A DNA stretch of 64,000 bases, taken from positions 1-64,000 of the forward strand of contig MPMX01000010.1 of assembly GCA_002238725.1 (NCBI GenBank), in the 5' to 3' direction. A program made the position numbers and the translations under genes. Position 1 is the first letter of the stretch, and every line of letters starts with the position of its first letter. Below, piece by piece: positions 56,305 through 64,000 of this stretch. The DNA comes from Rhodospirillaceae bacterium bin65. Lineage in GTDB: Bacteria; Pseudomonadota; Alphaproteobacteria; Bin65. The notes under the pieces are model-generated. The model did not search any database. It saw only the letters and a program-made list of their open reading frames with translations, and was not told the origin of the DNA.

Positions 56305-57588
56305 CTATTCGCCGGCGTCCAGCTTTTTGTAAAGCGCGATGCCGCGCAGCAGGCCGACGGCGCGGGCCAGTTGATAATCTTCCGGCGGCGCCTTACCGGC
56401 GGCACCCGCCCGGCCTTCGTCCTGCTTCTTGCCGCCGTCCTTATTTTCAACATCCAAGGCGTTCGGCAGATCGGCCTCCCGACCGCCGCCGCGCGGCGTG
56501 AGCGCGGTCACCTTCGCTTGCTCGACGACGATATCGGGAACGATACCCTTGGCTTGGATCGAGCGGCCCGACGGTGTGTAGTAGCGGGCGGTGGTTAGCC
56601 GCATGGCGCCCTGACTACCCAGCGGAATGACGGTCTGTACCGAACCCTTGCCGAAACTCTTGGTGCCCATGAGGATGGCCCGGCGGTGATCCTGCAGGGC
56701 GCCCGCGACGATCTCTGAAGCCGAGGCGGAGCCGCCGTTGATTAGTACGACGATGGGCAGGCCGTCGGCCAGATCGCCCTTCTTGGCATTGTAGCGGCTG
56801 CTGATCTTGGCTTCGCGGCCGCGGGTAGAGACGATCTCGCCGCGGTCGAGAAAACTGTCGCTGACGTCGATCGCCTGGGACAGTAATCCGCCCGGATTGT
56901 TGCGCAGGTCGAGCACAACGCCGCGCCACGCCTTGCCGGGCTTGCGCCTGAATTCGGCCAACGCGGCATGCAGGCCGACGGTGGTCTGCTGGTTGAACGC
57001 GGTTATCCGGATATAGCCGACATTGCCGATCGTCCGGTACCGCACCGACTTGACCGTGATGATCGCCCTGACGATGCTGACGTCGAACGGATCGACGCCC
57101 TTGCGCCGGATCTTGACGGTGATTCTGGAATCGACCGGCCCGCGCATCATCTTGACCGCTTCGCGCAGGGAAATGCCGATGATCGGCTTGCCGTCGATAT
57201 GGGTGATCAGGTCATTGGCGCGGATACCGGCCTTGGCGGCGGGCGTTCCGTCGATCGGCGAGATCACTTTCACGACGCCACGCTCGGTCGTAACCTGGAT
57301 GCCCAGGCCGCCGAACTTGCCCGCCGTATCGACCTGCATTTCCTTGAAGGCTTCGGCGCTCAAATAGTTCGAATGAGGATCCAGCGCCTGAAGCATGCCG
57401 TTGATGGCCGCTTCGATGAGCTTCTTGTCCGTGACTTTCTCGACATAGCCCGAACGCACCCGTTCGAACACGGCACCGAAAAGGTCGAGATATTTGTAGG
57501 TGTCGGTTCCCTTCTCTTCCGCAGCCTGGGCCGGGACGGCGAGTGTCGCCGAAACCAGGAACAGAAAGGCGAGCGCAATGCGTTTCAT
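56305..57588 (-). CDS. ctpA: C-terminal processing protease (S41 family, CtpA)
   Basis: A 427-residue periplasmic protease with a signal peptide ([20 protein letters not shown]). A PDZ domain lies around residues 85-165 ([20 protein letters not shown]). The S41 catalytic pair is the serine in [20 protein letters not shown] and the lysine in [14 protein letters not shown]. It trims C-termini of exported proteins and often controls peptidoglycan hydrolases. It overlaps the upstream envC-like gene by 4 bases, which supports a joint role in cell-wall remodelling. The start at 57588 gives the signal peptide; the longer open frame is inside envC. Confidence 0.94.
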   Translation of the reverse strand: MKRIALAFLFLVSATLAVPAQAAEEKGTDTYKYLDLFGAVFERVRSGYVEKVTDKKLIEAAINGMLQALDPHSNYLSAEAFKEMQVDTAGKFGGLGIQVTTERGVVKVISPIDGTPAAKAGIRANDLITHIDGKPIIGISLREAVKMMRGPVDSRITVKIRRKGVDPFDVSIVRAIITVKSVRYRTIGNVGYIRITAFNQQTTVGLHAALAEFRRKPGKAWRGVVLDLRNNPGGLLSQAIDVSDSFLDRGEIVSTRGREAKISSRYNAKKGDLADGLPIVVLINGGSASASEIVAGALQDHRRAILMGTKSFGKGSVQTVIPLGSQGAMRLTTARYYTPSGRSIQAKGIVPDIVVEQAKVTALTPRGGGREADLPNALDVENKDGGKKQDEGRAGAAGKAPPEDYQLARAVGLLRGIALYKKLDAGE

Positions 57589-58835
57589 CCGTCTACCTTG
57601 CGTTTGTCCGCCGCCAGCCAGGGCTGCGGATCGATTGGGCGGCCACCCTGTCTCAATTCGAGATAAAGCCGCGCTCCCGGCAACTCCGTCTTTCCGACAA
57701 TGCCGACCGGCTCGCCGGCCAGCACCCATTGCCGGCTCACAACATCGATACGCGCCAGACCGGCGATCACCGAGTGATATCCGTCGGTATGCTCGATGAT
57801 CAAGATCGGTCCGTAACTCCGGAAAGGTCCTGCGAAGACAATTTGGCCATCGTATGGCGCTATCGCCGGCGCACCCGAGCGGGTCGCGAAGCGCAGCCCG
57901 TTGACGGCCAGGCCGAACCGGTCCTCGTCGCCGAACCGGGCGACAACGATGCCGGAAACCGGCGCGACGACCTTTCCGCGGGCCTCGCGGAAGCGGCGGA
58001 GCCGGTCGGGCCGCGTCAGCGCCGCCGCACGCACCGGCCGCTGCGGGCCGGAGCCGGTATTCTCGCGCTCCAGGTTGGTCATCAGGTCCTGCAGCGTCTG
58101 CGCCTCCCGGGTCAGCCGCTCGAGGCGGCGACGCACTTCGGCCTTTTCCTCCCGGGTTTGTGCCAGAAGGCGAATTCGCCGGCCAAGCAGCGCAGCCAGT
58201 TCCAGCCGCGTCCGGTGCAGTTGCGCTGCCTTGGCCGCCATATTTTCGCGCTGTTGCGAAACCTTCCGGCGGCGTTTGTTGTAAGTGGTCACCCTAAGGC
58301 GAAGTTCATCCGCACGGGTACGCAATTGCGGCACCAGCGAGCGCAGAACGATCGTGCTGCGGATCGCATCCTGCGCGTCGGCGAAATGCATGGCCAGCAC
58401 CCCCGGCGGGTTGCTCCGGACCCGCCGAAGCGCGCCGACGATACGCAGGAACTGCCGCTCGTTGCGACGGAATTCAGCGCTGTTGGTCCGGATCGCGTTT
58501 TCCAGCCGCGCCAGTCTCAGTTCCACGCGCAACATGGCTGCTTCCTGCATTTGCAGGCGCCGGGCGACCGAAACGACCTGTTTGCGCAGGGTGTGAACCT
58601 CCTGGACCAGCTTATCGGCGTGCCGGGCGAGCGCGGCGTCGCGGACGTGGCCCTTGCCGATCCGGCGCTCGACCTCGTTCAGCCGGTCCCACTCGTTCTG
58701 CGCTGCCACGTCGCCGGAATGAAGGACCAGCGAGGCTGGCCCGGCCGCGATGACGGCTGCCACAAACAAAGCTCCGGCCCGGTTACGCAGCGATTGTCTC
58801 CGTGCCCGCGGCGCTGTCGCCGAGCAGCGAGGCAC
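57585..58835 (-). CDS. EnvC-like murein hydrolase activator (coiled coil + degenerate LytM/M23 domain)
   Basis: A 416-residue protein. After a hydrophobic export signal, long coiled-coil helices cover about residues 50-260. The C-terminal LytM domain begins PVSGIVVARFGDEDRFGLAV and ends LYLELRQGGRPIDPQPWLA. The usual M23 zinc ligands (H-x3-D and H-x-H) are missing, which is normal for EnvC-type activators that switch on amidases at the division site rather than cut peptidoglycan. A GTG at 58835, overlapping gpmI by 53 bases, is the longest start; an internal GTG with GGAG before it, 19-20 codons in, is also possible. Confidence 0.88.
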   Translation of the reverse strand: MPRCSATAPRARRQSLRNRAGALFVAAVIAAGPASLVLHSGDVAAQNEWDRLNEVERRIGKGHVRDAALARHADKLVQEVHTLRKQVVSVARRLQMQEAAMLRVELRLARLENAIRTNSAEFRRNERQFLRIVGALRRVRSNPPGVLAMHFADAQDAIRSTIVLRSLVPQLRTRADELRLRVTTYNKRRRKVSQQRENMAAKAAQLHRTRLELAALLGRRIRLLAQTREEKAEVRRRLERLTREAQTLQDLMTNLERENTGSGPQRPVRAAALTRPDRLRRFREARGKVVAPVSGIVVARFGDEDRFGLAVNGLRFATRSGAPAIAPYDGQIVFAGPFRSYGPILIIEHTDGYHSVIAGLARIDVVSRQWVLAGEPVGIVGKTELPGARLYLELRQGGRPIDPQPWLAADKRKVDG

Positions 58836-60372
58836 CGGTCATTTCGGGAGGCTGGGCCAATCCCAGCAGTTCCAGAACCGTCGGTGCGATGTCGGCCAGC
58901 GTCCCGCTGCGCAGGGTGCGGCCGGCGGCGCCGGCGGCAAGCAGAATGGGCACCGGGTTGCGGGTGTGGGCGGTGTGAGACTGGTCGGTTTCGGGATCGG
59001 CCATCTGTTCGGCGTTGCCGTGGTCGGCCGTGATCAGCAGGGCGCCGCCCGCCGCCGCGACCGCTGCCTCCAACCGCCCAAGGCAGGTATCGACGGATTC
59101 CACCGCCTTGACGGCCGCCGGCAATATTCCGGTGTGACCGACCATATCCGCATTGGCATAGTTGACCACGATCAGGTCGAACGCGCCGCCCTCGACGGCG
59201 GCAACCAGCCGGTCCGTCAATTCCGGCGCCGACATTTCCGGCTGCAGATCGTAGGTCGCCACTTTCGGCGATGGGACGAGAATGCGCGTTTCGCCGGGGA
59301 AAGGTGCTTCACGGCCGCCGTTCAGGAAAAAGGTGACGTGCGCGTATTTCTCGGTCTCGGCGATGCGCAGCTGTCTCAGCCCGGCATCGGCGACCGCCGC
59401 CCCCGCGACATTGACCGGTACTTCCGGAGGGAACAGCGTGTCCATCCAGGCATTGTGCCCGGTGGAATATTCGCTCATGCCGAGGGCAGCGGCAAAATTC
59501 ACGACCCGAGGCCGGGCGAAACTGTCGAAATCCGGATCGAGCAATGCGCTCAGGATCTGGCGCGCCCGGTCGGCCCGGAAATTGGCCATGAAGACGCCAT
59601 CTCCGTCGTTCATGCCGCCATAACCGCCGACGGCATCCGGCCGGACGAATTCGTCGCTTTCGCCGGCAAGCGAAGCCAACTCAATGGCCCTGGTAACGGA
59701 CGCCTGCCCCGCGCCCGATTTGCCTGTGCCGTCTACCAGCGCCGCGTAGGCATCTGCCGTCCGTTCCCAGCGCTTGTCGCGATCCATCGCATAGTAGCGG
59801 CCGGTCACCGTCACAATCGGGGCCGCACCGGCAACGGCGGTTTCAAAAGCCCTGGCATGCTCTTTGGCGCTTCGCGGCGGCGTATCCCGGCCATCGAGAA
59901 AGGCATGGACGGCGACCGGGATGCCTCGCGCTGCCAGCGCTTTGGCCGCGGCCGCCATATGGTCCTGGTGCGAATGCACCCCACCCGGCGACATCAGGCC
60001 CATGACATGGGCCGTACCGCCGGAAATCCTGAGCGCATCGACAAAGTCGCCGAACGCCCGTCGCTCGGCCAGCGACCCGTCGGCCACGGCGGCGTCGATC
60101 TTCGGCAAGTCCTGCAGGACGACCCGGCCGGCGCCGATCGTCATGTGACCGACCTCGGAATTGCCCATCTGGCCGCCCGGCAGGCCGACAAAATGCTCGG
60201 AGGCTTCGCCGAGCGCGTAGGGGCATGTCGCCGTCAGCCGGTCCCAGACCGGCGTTTTCGCCCGGGCGATGGCGTTGTTCGCCGTTTCGGCGCTATGGCC
60301 CCAGCCGTCCAGGATGCACAGCACGACCGGGCGGCACGGAACGGCAGGGTGCGGGGCGGCGTCGGCGGTCAT
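58783..60372 (-). CDS. gpmI: 2,3-bisphosphoglycerate-independent phosphoglycerate mutase
   Basis: A 529-residue alkaline-phosphatase-fold enzyme of glycolysis. The phospho-serine is in QMGNSEVGHMTIGAGRVV. Metal-binding regions include VVLCILDGWG near the start, and LDGRDTPPRSAKEHA, ADMVGHTGILPA and LLITADHGNAEQM further on. It interconverts 3- and 2-phosphoglycerate using two Mn2+. The end overlaps the envC-like gene. The ATG at 60372 gives a slightly long N-terminus (TADAAPHPAVPCRPV) before the conserved V-V-L-C-I-L-D-G-W-G. Confidence 0.95.
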   Translation of the reverse strand: MTADAAPHPAVPCRPVVLCILDGWGHSAETANNAIARAKTPVWDRLTATCPYALGEASEHFVGLPGGQMGNSEVGHMTIGAGRVVLQDLPKIDAAVADGSLAERRAFGDFVDALRISGGTAHVMGLMSPGGVHSHQDHMAAAAKALAARGIPVAVHAFLDGRDTPPRSAKEHARAFETAVAGAAPIVTVTGRYYAMDRDKRWERTADAYAALVDGTGKSGAGQASVTRAIELASLAGESDEFVRPDAVGGYGGMNDGDGVFMANFRADRARQILSALLDPDFDSFARPRVVNFAAALGMSEYSTGHNAWMDTLFPPEVPVNVAGAAVADAGLRQLRIAETEKYAHVTFFLNGGREAPFPGETRILVPSPKVATYDLQPEMSAPELTDRLVAAVEGGAFDLIVVNYANADMVGHTGILPAAVKAVESVDTCLGRLEAAVAAAGGALLITADHGNAEQMADPETDQSHTAHTRNPVPILLAAGAAGRTLRSGTLADIAPTVLELLGLAQPPEMTGASLLGDSAAGTETIAA

Positions 60373-60690
60373 GGGCGGATCGGCTGGAAGGACGCGGGTT
60401 CGATCAGCGGAATGTTGGATGGCGGCGGGCGGCTGACAACCGGACCAGCGGACGCAATCCAGGCTATATGCCGCCCGTTGGCGACAATCCGGTGATCATT
60501 CCGCCCATTCTACAGGATCGGGGCGAGGATGGCGGCCGCGCTCAGCAGGTTCGCTGCCGCACCGGCAGGAGCCGCAATTGCAGACACTTCCCGATCGGCC
60601 TATGTAGAGCCTCCGCGCCGCGGCCGGCACGGACGTTTCGCCATAGTCGGATTTCCGCGATCATGGCGCCCGCCGTCGCGGCAGCATCGT
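60373..60690. other. Intergenic region between gpmI and the tRNA gene
   Basis: No gene is visible. It presumably holds the gpmI promoter (minus strand). A promoter-like TTGCAG-N17-TATGTA lies at 60578-60606 on the plus strand and could serve the tRNA, whose 5' end is 85 bases further on. Low certainty. Confidence 0.35.
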
Positions 60691-60767
60691 GGGCCCGTAG
60701 CTCAATCGGTTAGAGCCGGCCGCTCATAACGGTCTGGTTGCAGGTTCGAGTCCTGCCGGGCCCACCA
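60691..60767 (+). tRNA. tRNA with anticodon CAU (elongator Met or lysidine-type Ile2)
   Basis: A complete 77-base cloverleaf with encoded CCA. The acceptor stem is GGGCCCG/CGGGCCC, the D-arm GCTC...GAGC, the anticodon stem GGCCG/CGGTC with loop CTCATAA, and the T-arm GCAGG TTCGAGT CCTGC. The anticodon is CAT in DNA. The paired G1-C72 argues against initiator tRNA-fMet. Elongator Met and Ile2 (lysidine-modified) cannot be separated safely by eye; the G-rich acceptor stem makes Ile2 quite possible. Confidence 0.93.
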
Positions 60768-61119
60768 CTTCCGCGCCGAACACACGCCCGGCGGGCACAC
60801 ATGGCTGTGGACCGGCCATCTCCGCGCACGACAGGCATCTCCCGGAATTGGACGACGGTCGGCTTGCCGGTGTGTGCGTGTGCACGGAGCACAGTGCGCA
60901 TGGCCAAGGCTTCGCCCGATAATATTGTACTATGATTTTCAGAAAATCTTGCCAGTAATTTCAATTTTTCGACGGCATTTCCTCGAAAATTTCCACAGTA
61001 TAGTAAAATACCGGTGCATGATTTTTTCTTATTGAAACAATAGTAATACAATATTGGCCAGCCTGCCCGATCATTGCCACGTCGAGACCATGCAACTCTG
61101 CCAATGAGGGCAAGGATCG
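60768..61119. other. A/T-rich intergenic stretch
   Basis: No gene is supported; the minus-strand ORF here overlaps the tRNA. From about 60915 to 61055 the sequence is very A/T-rich for this genome. It carries an imperfect inverted repeat, ATATTGTACTA near 60920 and TAGTAATACAATAT near 61041. It could be a promoter or regulator-binding region for the small ORF and the OxyR-like gene, or the trace of a foreign segment. Confidence 0.4.
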
Positions 61120-61341
61120 ATGAGCAGTATCGTTTATGGGCACATCCAAATTTGGGAACCGGGCAAAGCGTTTCTGTCCGCCGCGCGGTCCCTTGCCGCC
61201 CGGATGGGCGAGGCGCTCCGCCGACCGACAGGCCAGGGCAAGGGGCCGCGCGAAACCTATGCCGAGATATGCCGCAGGCTCGGCCGGGATGTCCCTGCAA
61301 ACCTGCGCCGCGACCTCGGCCTCGATCCCGATGTCTTGTAA
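61120..61341 (+). CDS. Small hypothetical protein
   Basis: A 73-residue ORF starting MSSIVYGHIQIWEPGKAFLS and ending RRDLGLDPDVL. AAGG lies shortly before the ATG. The composition is not the arginine/proline-rich pattern of shadow ORFs. It looks like a helical protein with an amphipathic N-terminal half and a C-terminal helix containing ETYAEICRRLGRDVPANLRR. I do not recognise a family. It lies upstream of the OxyR-like gene on the same strand with a gap of 126 bp. Confidence 0.4.
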   Translation: MSSIVYGHIQIWEPGKAFLSAARSLAARMGEALRRPTGQGKGPRETYAEICRRLGRDVPANLRRDLGLDPDVL

Positions 61342-61467
61342 GCGCCGACTATCGAACGCCGGCAGCACGCCCCGTCCCCGCGGCGGCGGCTGCGCGGTTC
61401 CTCGATGCATCGCGCGGGCCGAGGCGGCTGTGTAGCTGCCGCTTTCCCGCCGGGAGGTGTCAACAAA

Positions 61468-62460
61468 ATGCCCGTCACTCTACGCCAACTGCGTTATTTC
61501 CAGGCTCTGGTCGAACACGGCTCTTTCTCCCGTGCGGCCCGGAGCGTTCACATTTCGCAACCCGCTCTCTCCATTCAGATCCGCGAACTCGAGACATCGC
61601 TGGGCGGCACGCTGGTCGAGCGGGAAAACCGGGGTATCATCCTCACAAGACTGGGCCGGGACGCCTTCGAGCAAACGCTCAGAATTCTCGACGAGACGTT
61701 GCTGCTCGAAACGATCGGTAAACGATTCGAGGACGGCCCGGTCCGGATTGTCCTGGGCATCCTGTCGACGCTGACCCCCTATATCCTGCCGGGAATCCTC
61801 GACCGTCTGGAAGGGTCTTCGCCGCGCATCGATCTGAACATCGTCGAGAATTCGGGCGAGAAGCTGGTGTCCGACCTGCTCGCAAGCCGCATCGATGCCG
61901 CTGTCGTCTCGATGCCGCTGGGATTGCTCGAACTCTCCGAACGAGAGCTCTTCGAGGACCGCTTCCTGCTCGCAGGCCGCGCCGACCGTCTCGCTTCGAT
62001 CCACCGTACATTGGGCGGCCAGGTGAATCCTGCCGAGCTCGGCAGGGCGGATATGGGACCGCTGCTCACCCTCGGTCCGGGCGATTGCCTGACTGCCCAG
62101 GTCTTGGGAGCCTGCCTGATGTGGCGCATCCAGGAGGTCCAACGCGGCGCCGGATCGCTGGCAACGCTTTCGCGCCTTGTCGCGAAGGGCGCCGGATTGA
62201 CCCTGCTGCCGGAAACGGCTGCGACCGCGGAGCAGGCAGCATCGCCGGAACTGCATTTGCTGCGCTTCGCGGCGCCGGAACCGTCGCGCAGCATCGGCCT
62301 CGCGCATCGGGTCGCCGCCCATGGCCAGCGCTGGATCGAAGTCCTTGCGGAAGCGGTAACGGAAACCGGGCGGACCCTCGTAAGCGAGGCGGCCTCGTCG
62401 ACCGGCGAGCGACCGGCGCGGAACGCAGCCGAACCGAACTGCCTCGATGCTGCTGCGTAA
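61468..62460 (+). CDS. oxyR: LysR-family regulator, OxyR-like, with conserved redox cysteine pair
   Basis: A 330-residue LysR regulator. The N-terminal helix-turn-helix reads TLRQLRYFQALVEHGSFSRA and VHISQPALSIQIRELETSLG. In the regulatory domain, C207 and C216 (GDCLTAQVLGACLM) are separated by eight residues, exactly as C199 and C208 in E. coli OxyR. The following SLATLSRLVAKGAGLTLLPE matches the OxyR S-L-x-T-L-x-x-x-V-x-x-G-x-G-x-T-L-L-P pattern. It should sense peroxide by disulfide formation. E. coli H198 is replaced by D206. GGGAGG precedes the ATG. No catalase or AhpC gene is adjacent; the AhpD-like gene lies 17 kb away. Confidence 0.82.
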   Translation: MPVTLRQLRYFQALVEHGSFSRAARSVHISQPALSIQIRELETSLGGTLVERENRGIILTRLGRDAFEQTLRILDETLLLETIGKRFEDGPVRIVLGILSTLTPYILPGILDRLEGSSPRIDLNIVENSGEKLVSDLLASRIDAAVVSMPLGLLELSERELFEDRFLLAGRADRLASIHRTLGGQVNPAELGRADMGPLLTLGPGDCLTAQVLGACLMWRIQEVQRGAGSLATLSRLVAKGAGLTLLPETAATAEQAASPELHLLRFAAPEPSRSIGLAHRVAAHGQRWIEVLAEAVTETGRTLVSEAASSTGERPARNAAEPNCLDAAA

Positions 62461-62532
62461 GGCCGGCCAGCCGCCGGACCGGCGGTTCAGGAAAACGATA
62501 GCGGGACGGGGCGCCGGACCGGAGGACCCCAC

Positions 62533-62640
62533 CTAGAACCGGATTCTCAGATCGCCGCGAAGCCCGAAGCTTTCGTAGCCGCGCGTGCCGATGCCGTCAT
62601 AGTGGGCTCCCAGTTTAAGGTCGAAGGCGTCGGGCCTCCG
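62533..62640 (-). pseudogene. C-terminal remnant of an outer-membrane beta-barrel protein
   Basis: The last 35 codons of a minus-strand frame read FDLKLGAHYDGIGTRGYESF then GLRGDLRIRF and a stop. Alternating polar and aromatic residues with a terminal phenylalanine are the signature of the last barrel strand recognised by the BAM machinery, as in autotransporter-type barrels. Upstream of this the frame stays open, but the residues are arginine-rich and unlike a barrel. So only the tail of the gene remains here. Confidence 0.5.
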
Positions 62641-62883
62641 CAGCGCCGGCCATGACCACGCGCGATCCGGCGCATGACGGCTATCCGCCCGACTGTTGCC
62701 AGCCGGCCGGTTCCGCGCCCGCGGCATCGCTGCCTCGATGCGCAAATCGAACCGTCGTCGTGTGCGTTGCCGCCGCCGGGCCAGCCGCCGGCTTCGATGC
62801 ACAACCGACGGTGCTATGGTGCTAGTAGTCATGTGCACGGCCGTGGATTCCGCGGCCCGGCAACACCACCGACAGGAACCCCC

Positions 62884-63729
62884 ATGCGCGATCCCGACCT
62901 CGATGCGGCATACGACATCGAAGCCTCCGTGCCGGATCTGCCGGCGATCCAGGCGCGCTACGCCGAGGCGAGCGCCGCGCTGACCGGCCTCGACAGCGCC
63001 GCGCTCGACCTCGCCTATGGCCCCGACCCCCGGCACCGGCTGGACATTCTCGCGCCGCCGGACGGCGCGCGCGCCGCCATCCTGTATTTCCACGGCGGCT
63101 ACTGGAAGGGCGGCGCCAAGGAGGGGCGGCGGTTTCCCGGCCCGGCCTGGAACGCGCGGGGCGTCGCCTGGGTGCCGGTGGAATACCGCCTGGCCCCGGC
63201 GGCGACGGTTGACGAGATCGTCGACGACGCCCGCCGCGCCGTCGCCTGGTTCCATGCCAATGCAACCGCGCACGGCTGCGACCCGGCGGCGATCCATGTC
63301 GCGGGCAATTCGGCCGGCGGGCATCTGGCCGGCATGCTGGCGGCCGTAGACTGGCAGGCCGACCGGGGCCTGCCGGCCGACGTCATCGCGTCGGCCGCGC
63401 CGGTGAGCGGCCTGTTCGACCTGGCGCCCCTGCGCCGCACCTTCGCCAACGACTGGCTCGCCCTCGACCAAGCCGGCGCGCAACGCAACAGCCCGATCCA
63501 CCGGCCGCCGCGCGCCGGGATGCCGGTCGTCGTCACCTGGGGCGGCGCGGAACCGGCGGCGTTCCGCGGCCAGTCCGAAGCCTATGCGGAAATCTGCCGG
63601 CAGGCCGGCGCCGCCGTAACGGCGATCGAATGCGCCGGCGCCGACCATTTCTCGATCATGGCCGACTGGGCCGACCCGGCGAGCGCGCTGTTCAAGGCGC
63701 TGGAGGGGAATATCGCTGGGGCTGGGTAG
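62884..63729 (+). CDS. Alpha/beta hydrolase, kynurenine formamidase-like
   Basis: A 281-residue hydrolase. The oxyanion motif H-G-G-Y-W lies in ILYFHGGYWKGGAKEGRRF, the nucleophile serine in HVAGNSAGGHLAGML, and the catalytic histidine in CAGADHFSIMADWA; the acid is probably within the following or preceding loops. The HGGxW motif and N-terminal DLDAAYDIEASVPDLPAIQA are typical of the arylformamidase/BD-FAE-like group, which hydrolyses N-formylkynurenine or small esters. No other tryptophan-degradation gene is nearby, so the substrate is open. The start at 62884 is the first Met consistent with the family; the open frame upstream is non-coding in character. Confidence 0.82.
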   Translation: MRDPDLDAAYDIEASVPDLPAIQARYAEASAALTGLDSAALDLAYGPDPRHRLDILAPPDGARAAILYFHGGYWKGGAKEGRRFPGPAWNARGVAWVPVEYRLAPAATVDEIVDDARRAVAWFHANATAHGCDPAAIHVAGNSAGGHLAGMLAAVDWQADRGLPADVIASAAPVSGLFDLAPLRRTFANDWLALDQAGAQRNSPIHRPPRAGMPVVVTWGGAEPAAFRGQSEAYAEICRQAGAAVTAIECAGADHFSIMADWADPASALFKALEGNIAGAG

Positions 63730-64000
63730 GCTCGATCGGAACCGCCGGCACGGCCGCGGCTTTCCCTTCGGCAGCTTCCCGGATCGCCATCCTTCGTTTT
63801 TGTACGAACATTCAATATTCGATTTCGGCAAATAGGGCGTAAAAACAATATCCTGGCCCGTTTTTCTCTTCTAGACAGACCGTTCCATCTTTTGCAAAAA
63901 ATCGCCGGTACAGGCGGCCGGGTCGCTGCATCGCTTCGGACAACGCATTGCACCGCAACGCTTTTCGGAGCAGCGGCGCTTCGCAACGTCATGCCGGTTG
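63730..64000. other. Right-hand end of the window, no gene recognised
   Basis: About 270 bases after the hydrolase gene. The middle part (63795-63900) is A/T-rich and promoter-like. ORFs on either strand are antisense continuations of the hydrolase or lack motifs. A gene may start beyond the edge. Confidence 0.35.

Noticed and set aside
60710-61300. A 196-codon minus-strand ORF at the tRNA
   Set aside because: It overlaps the tRNA gene and the A/T-rich island and has no recognisable motif or ribosome-binding site.

Overview
The window looks like chromosomal DNA of a high-GC alphaproteobacterium, probably a Rhodospirillales-type heterotroph. The evidence is gene content: an F1-only atpHAGDC operon beside xerC, a DUF484 gene, a transaldolase/FSA gene and priA; an rppH-ctpA-envC-gpmI block; a DUF1244 gene; a hopanoid-type nucleoside phosphorylase; and many uptake systems for organic acids, peptides and aromatics. 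This placement is inferred from content and order, not from a phylogeny. Layout, left to right. 1-8.7 kb: the start of an enolase-superfamily gene cut by the window edge, an IS630-like scar, a low-GC TauE/SafE exporter, a GMC oxidoreductase, a TRAP transporter operon with an IclR regulator, then two pseudogenes (Rieske protein and glutathione-transferase-like) on either side of a tandem operator. 8.7-19.1 kb, minus strand: an 11-gene catabolic block read from 19070 down to 8694. It has two hydroquinone 1,2-dioxygenase-like subunits, an aldehyde dehydrogenase and a maleylacetate reductase (the order of hapCDEF), then a LivKGFHM-type ABC transporter, a Rieske protein and a PcaR-like IclR regulator. 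19.4-26.9 kb: a Dpp/Opp-type ABC transporter with a strong terminator just after the binding-protein gene, a protease-fold PDZ protein without its catalytic residues, and a small periplasmic Cache-like protein. 27-34.4 kb: phosphorylase, DUF1244 and DUF3604 genes, then a tctCBA transporter with a GntR regulator. 34.4-40.4 kb: a SUMF1-fold protein, an MFS transporter and an unusual class A penicillin-binding protein; the last lies between two copies of a ~113 bp direct repeat exactly 3400 bp apart. 40.4-44.6 kb: a thiolase, a feruloyl-CoA-synthase-like ligase and an AhpD-like gene with an in-frame TGA. 44.7-60.4 kb: housekeeping genes. 60.4-64 kb: a CAU tRNA, a small ORF, an OxyR-like regulator with the redox cysteine pair, an outer-membrane-barrel tail and an alpha/beta hydrolase. 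How the genes fit together: the minus-strand block could import an aromatic substrate, open hydroquinone to 4-hydroxymuconic semialdehyde, oxidise it to maleylacetate and reduce that to 3-oxoadipate, under a local IclR repressor or activator. The ligase-thiolase pair could shorten aryl-propenoyl side chains. The most notable single gene is the AhpD-like protein at 43507-44595. Its TGA falls exactly on the second residue of a Cys-x-x-Cys motif, the frame continues to a normal C-terminus, and a small hairpin with a GGU loop follows the TGA. It is a probable selenoprotein (CxxU).
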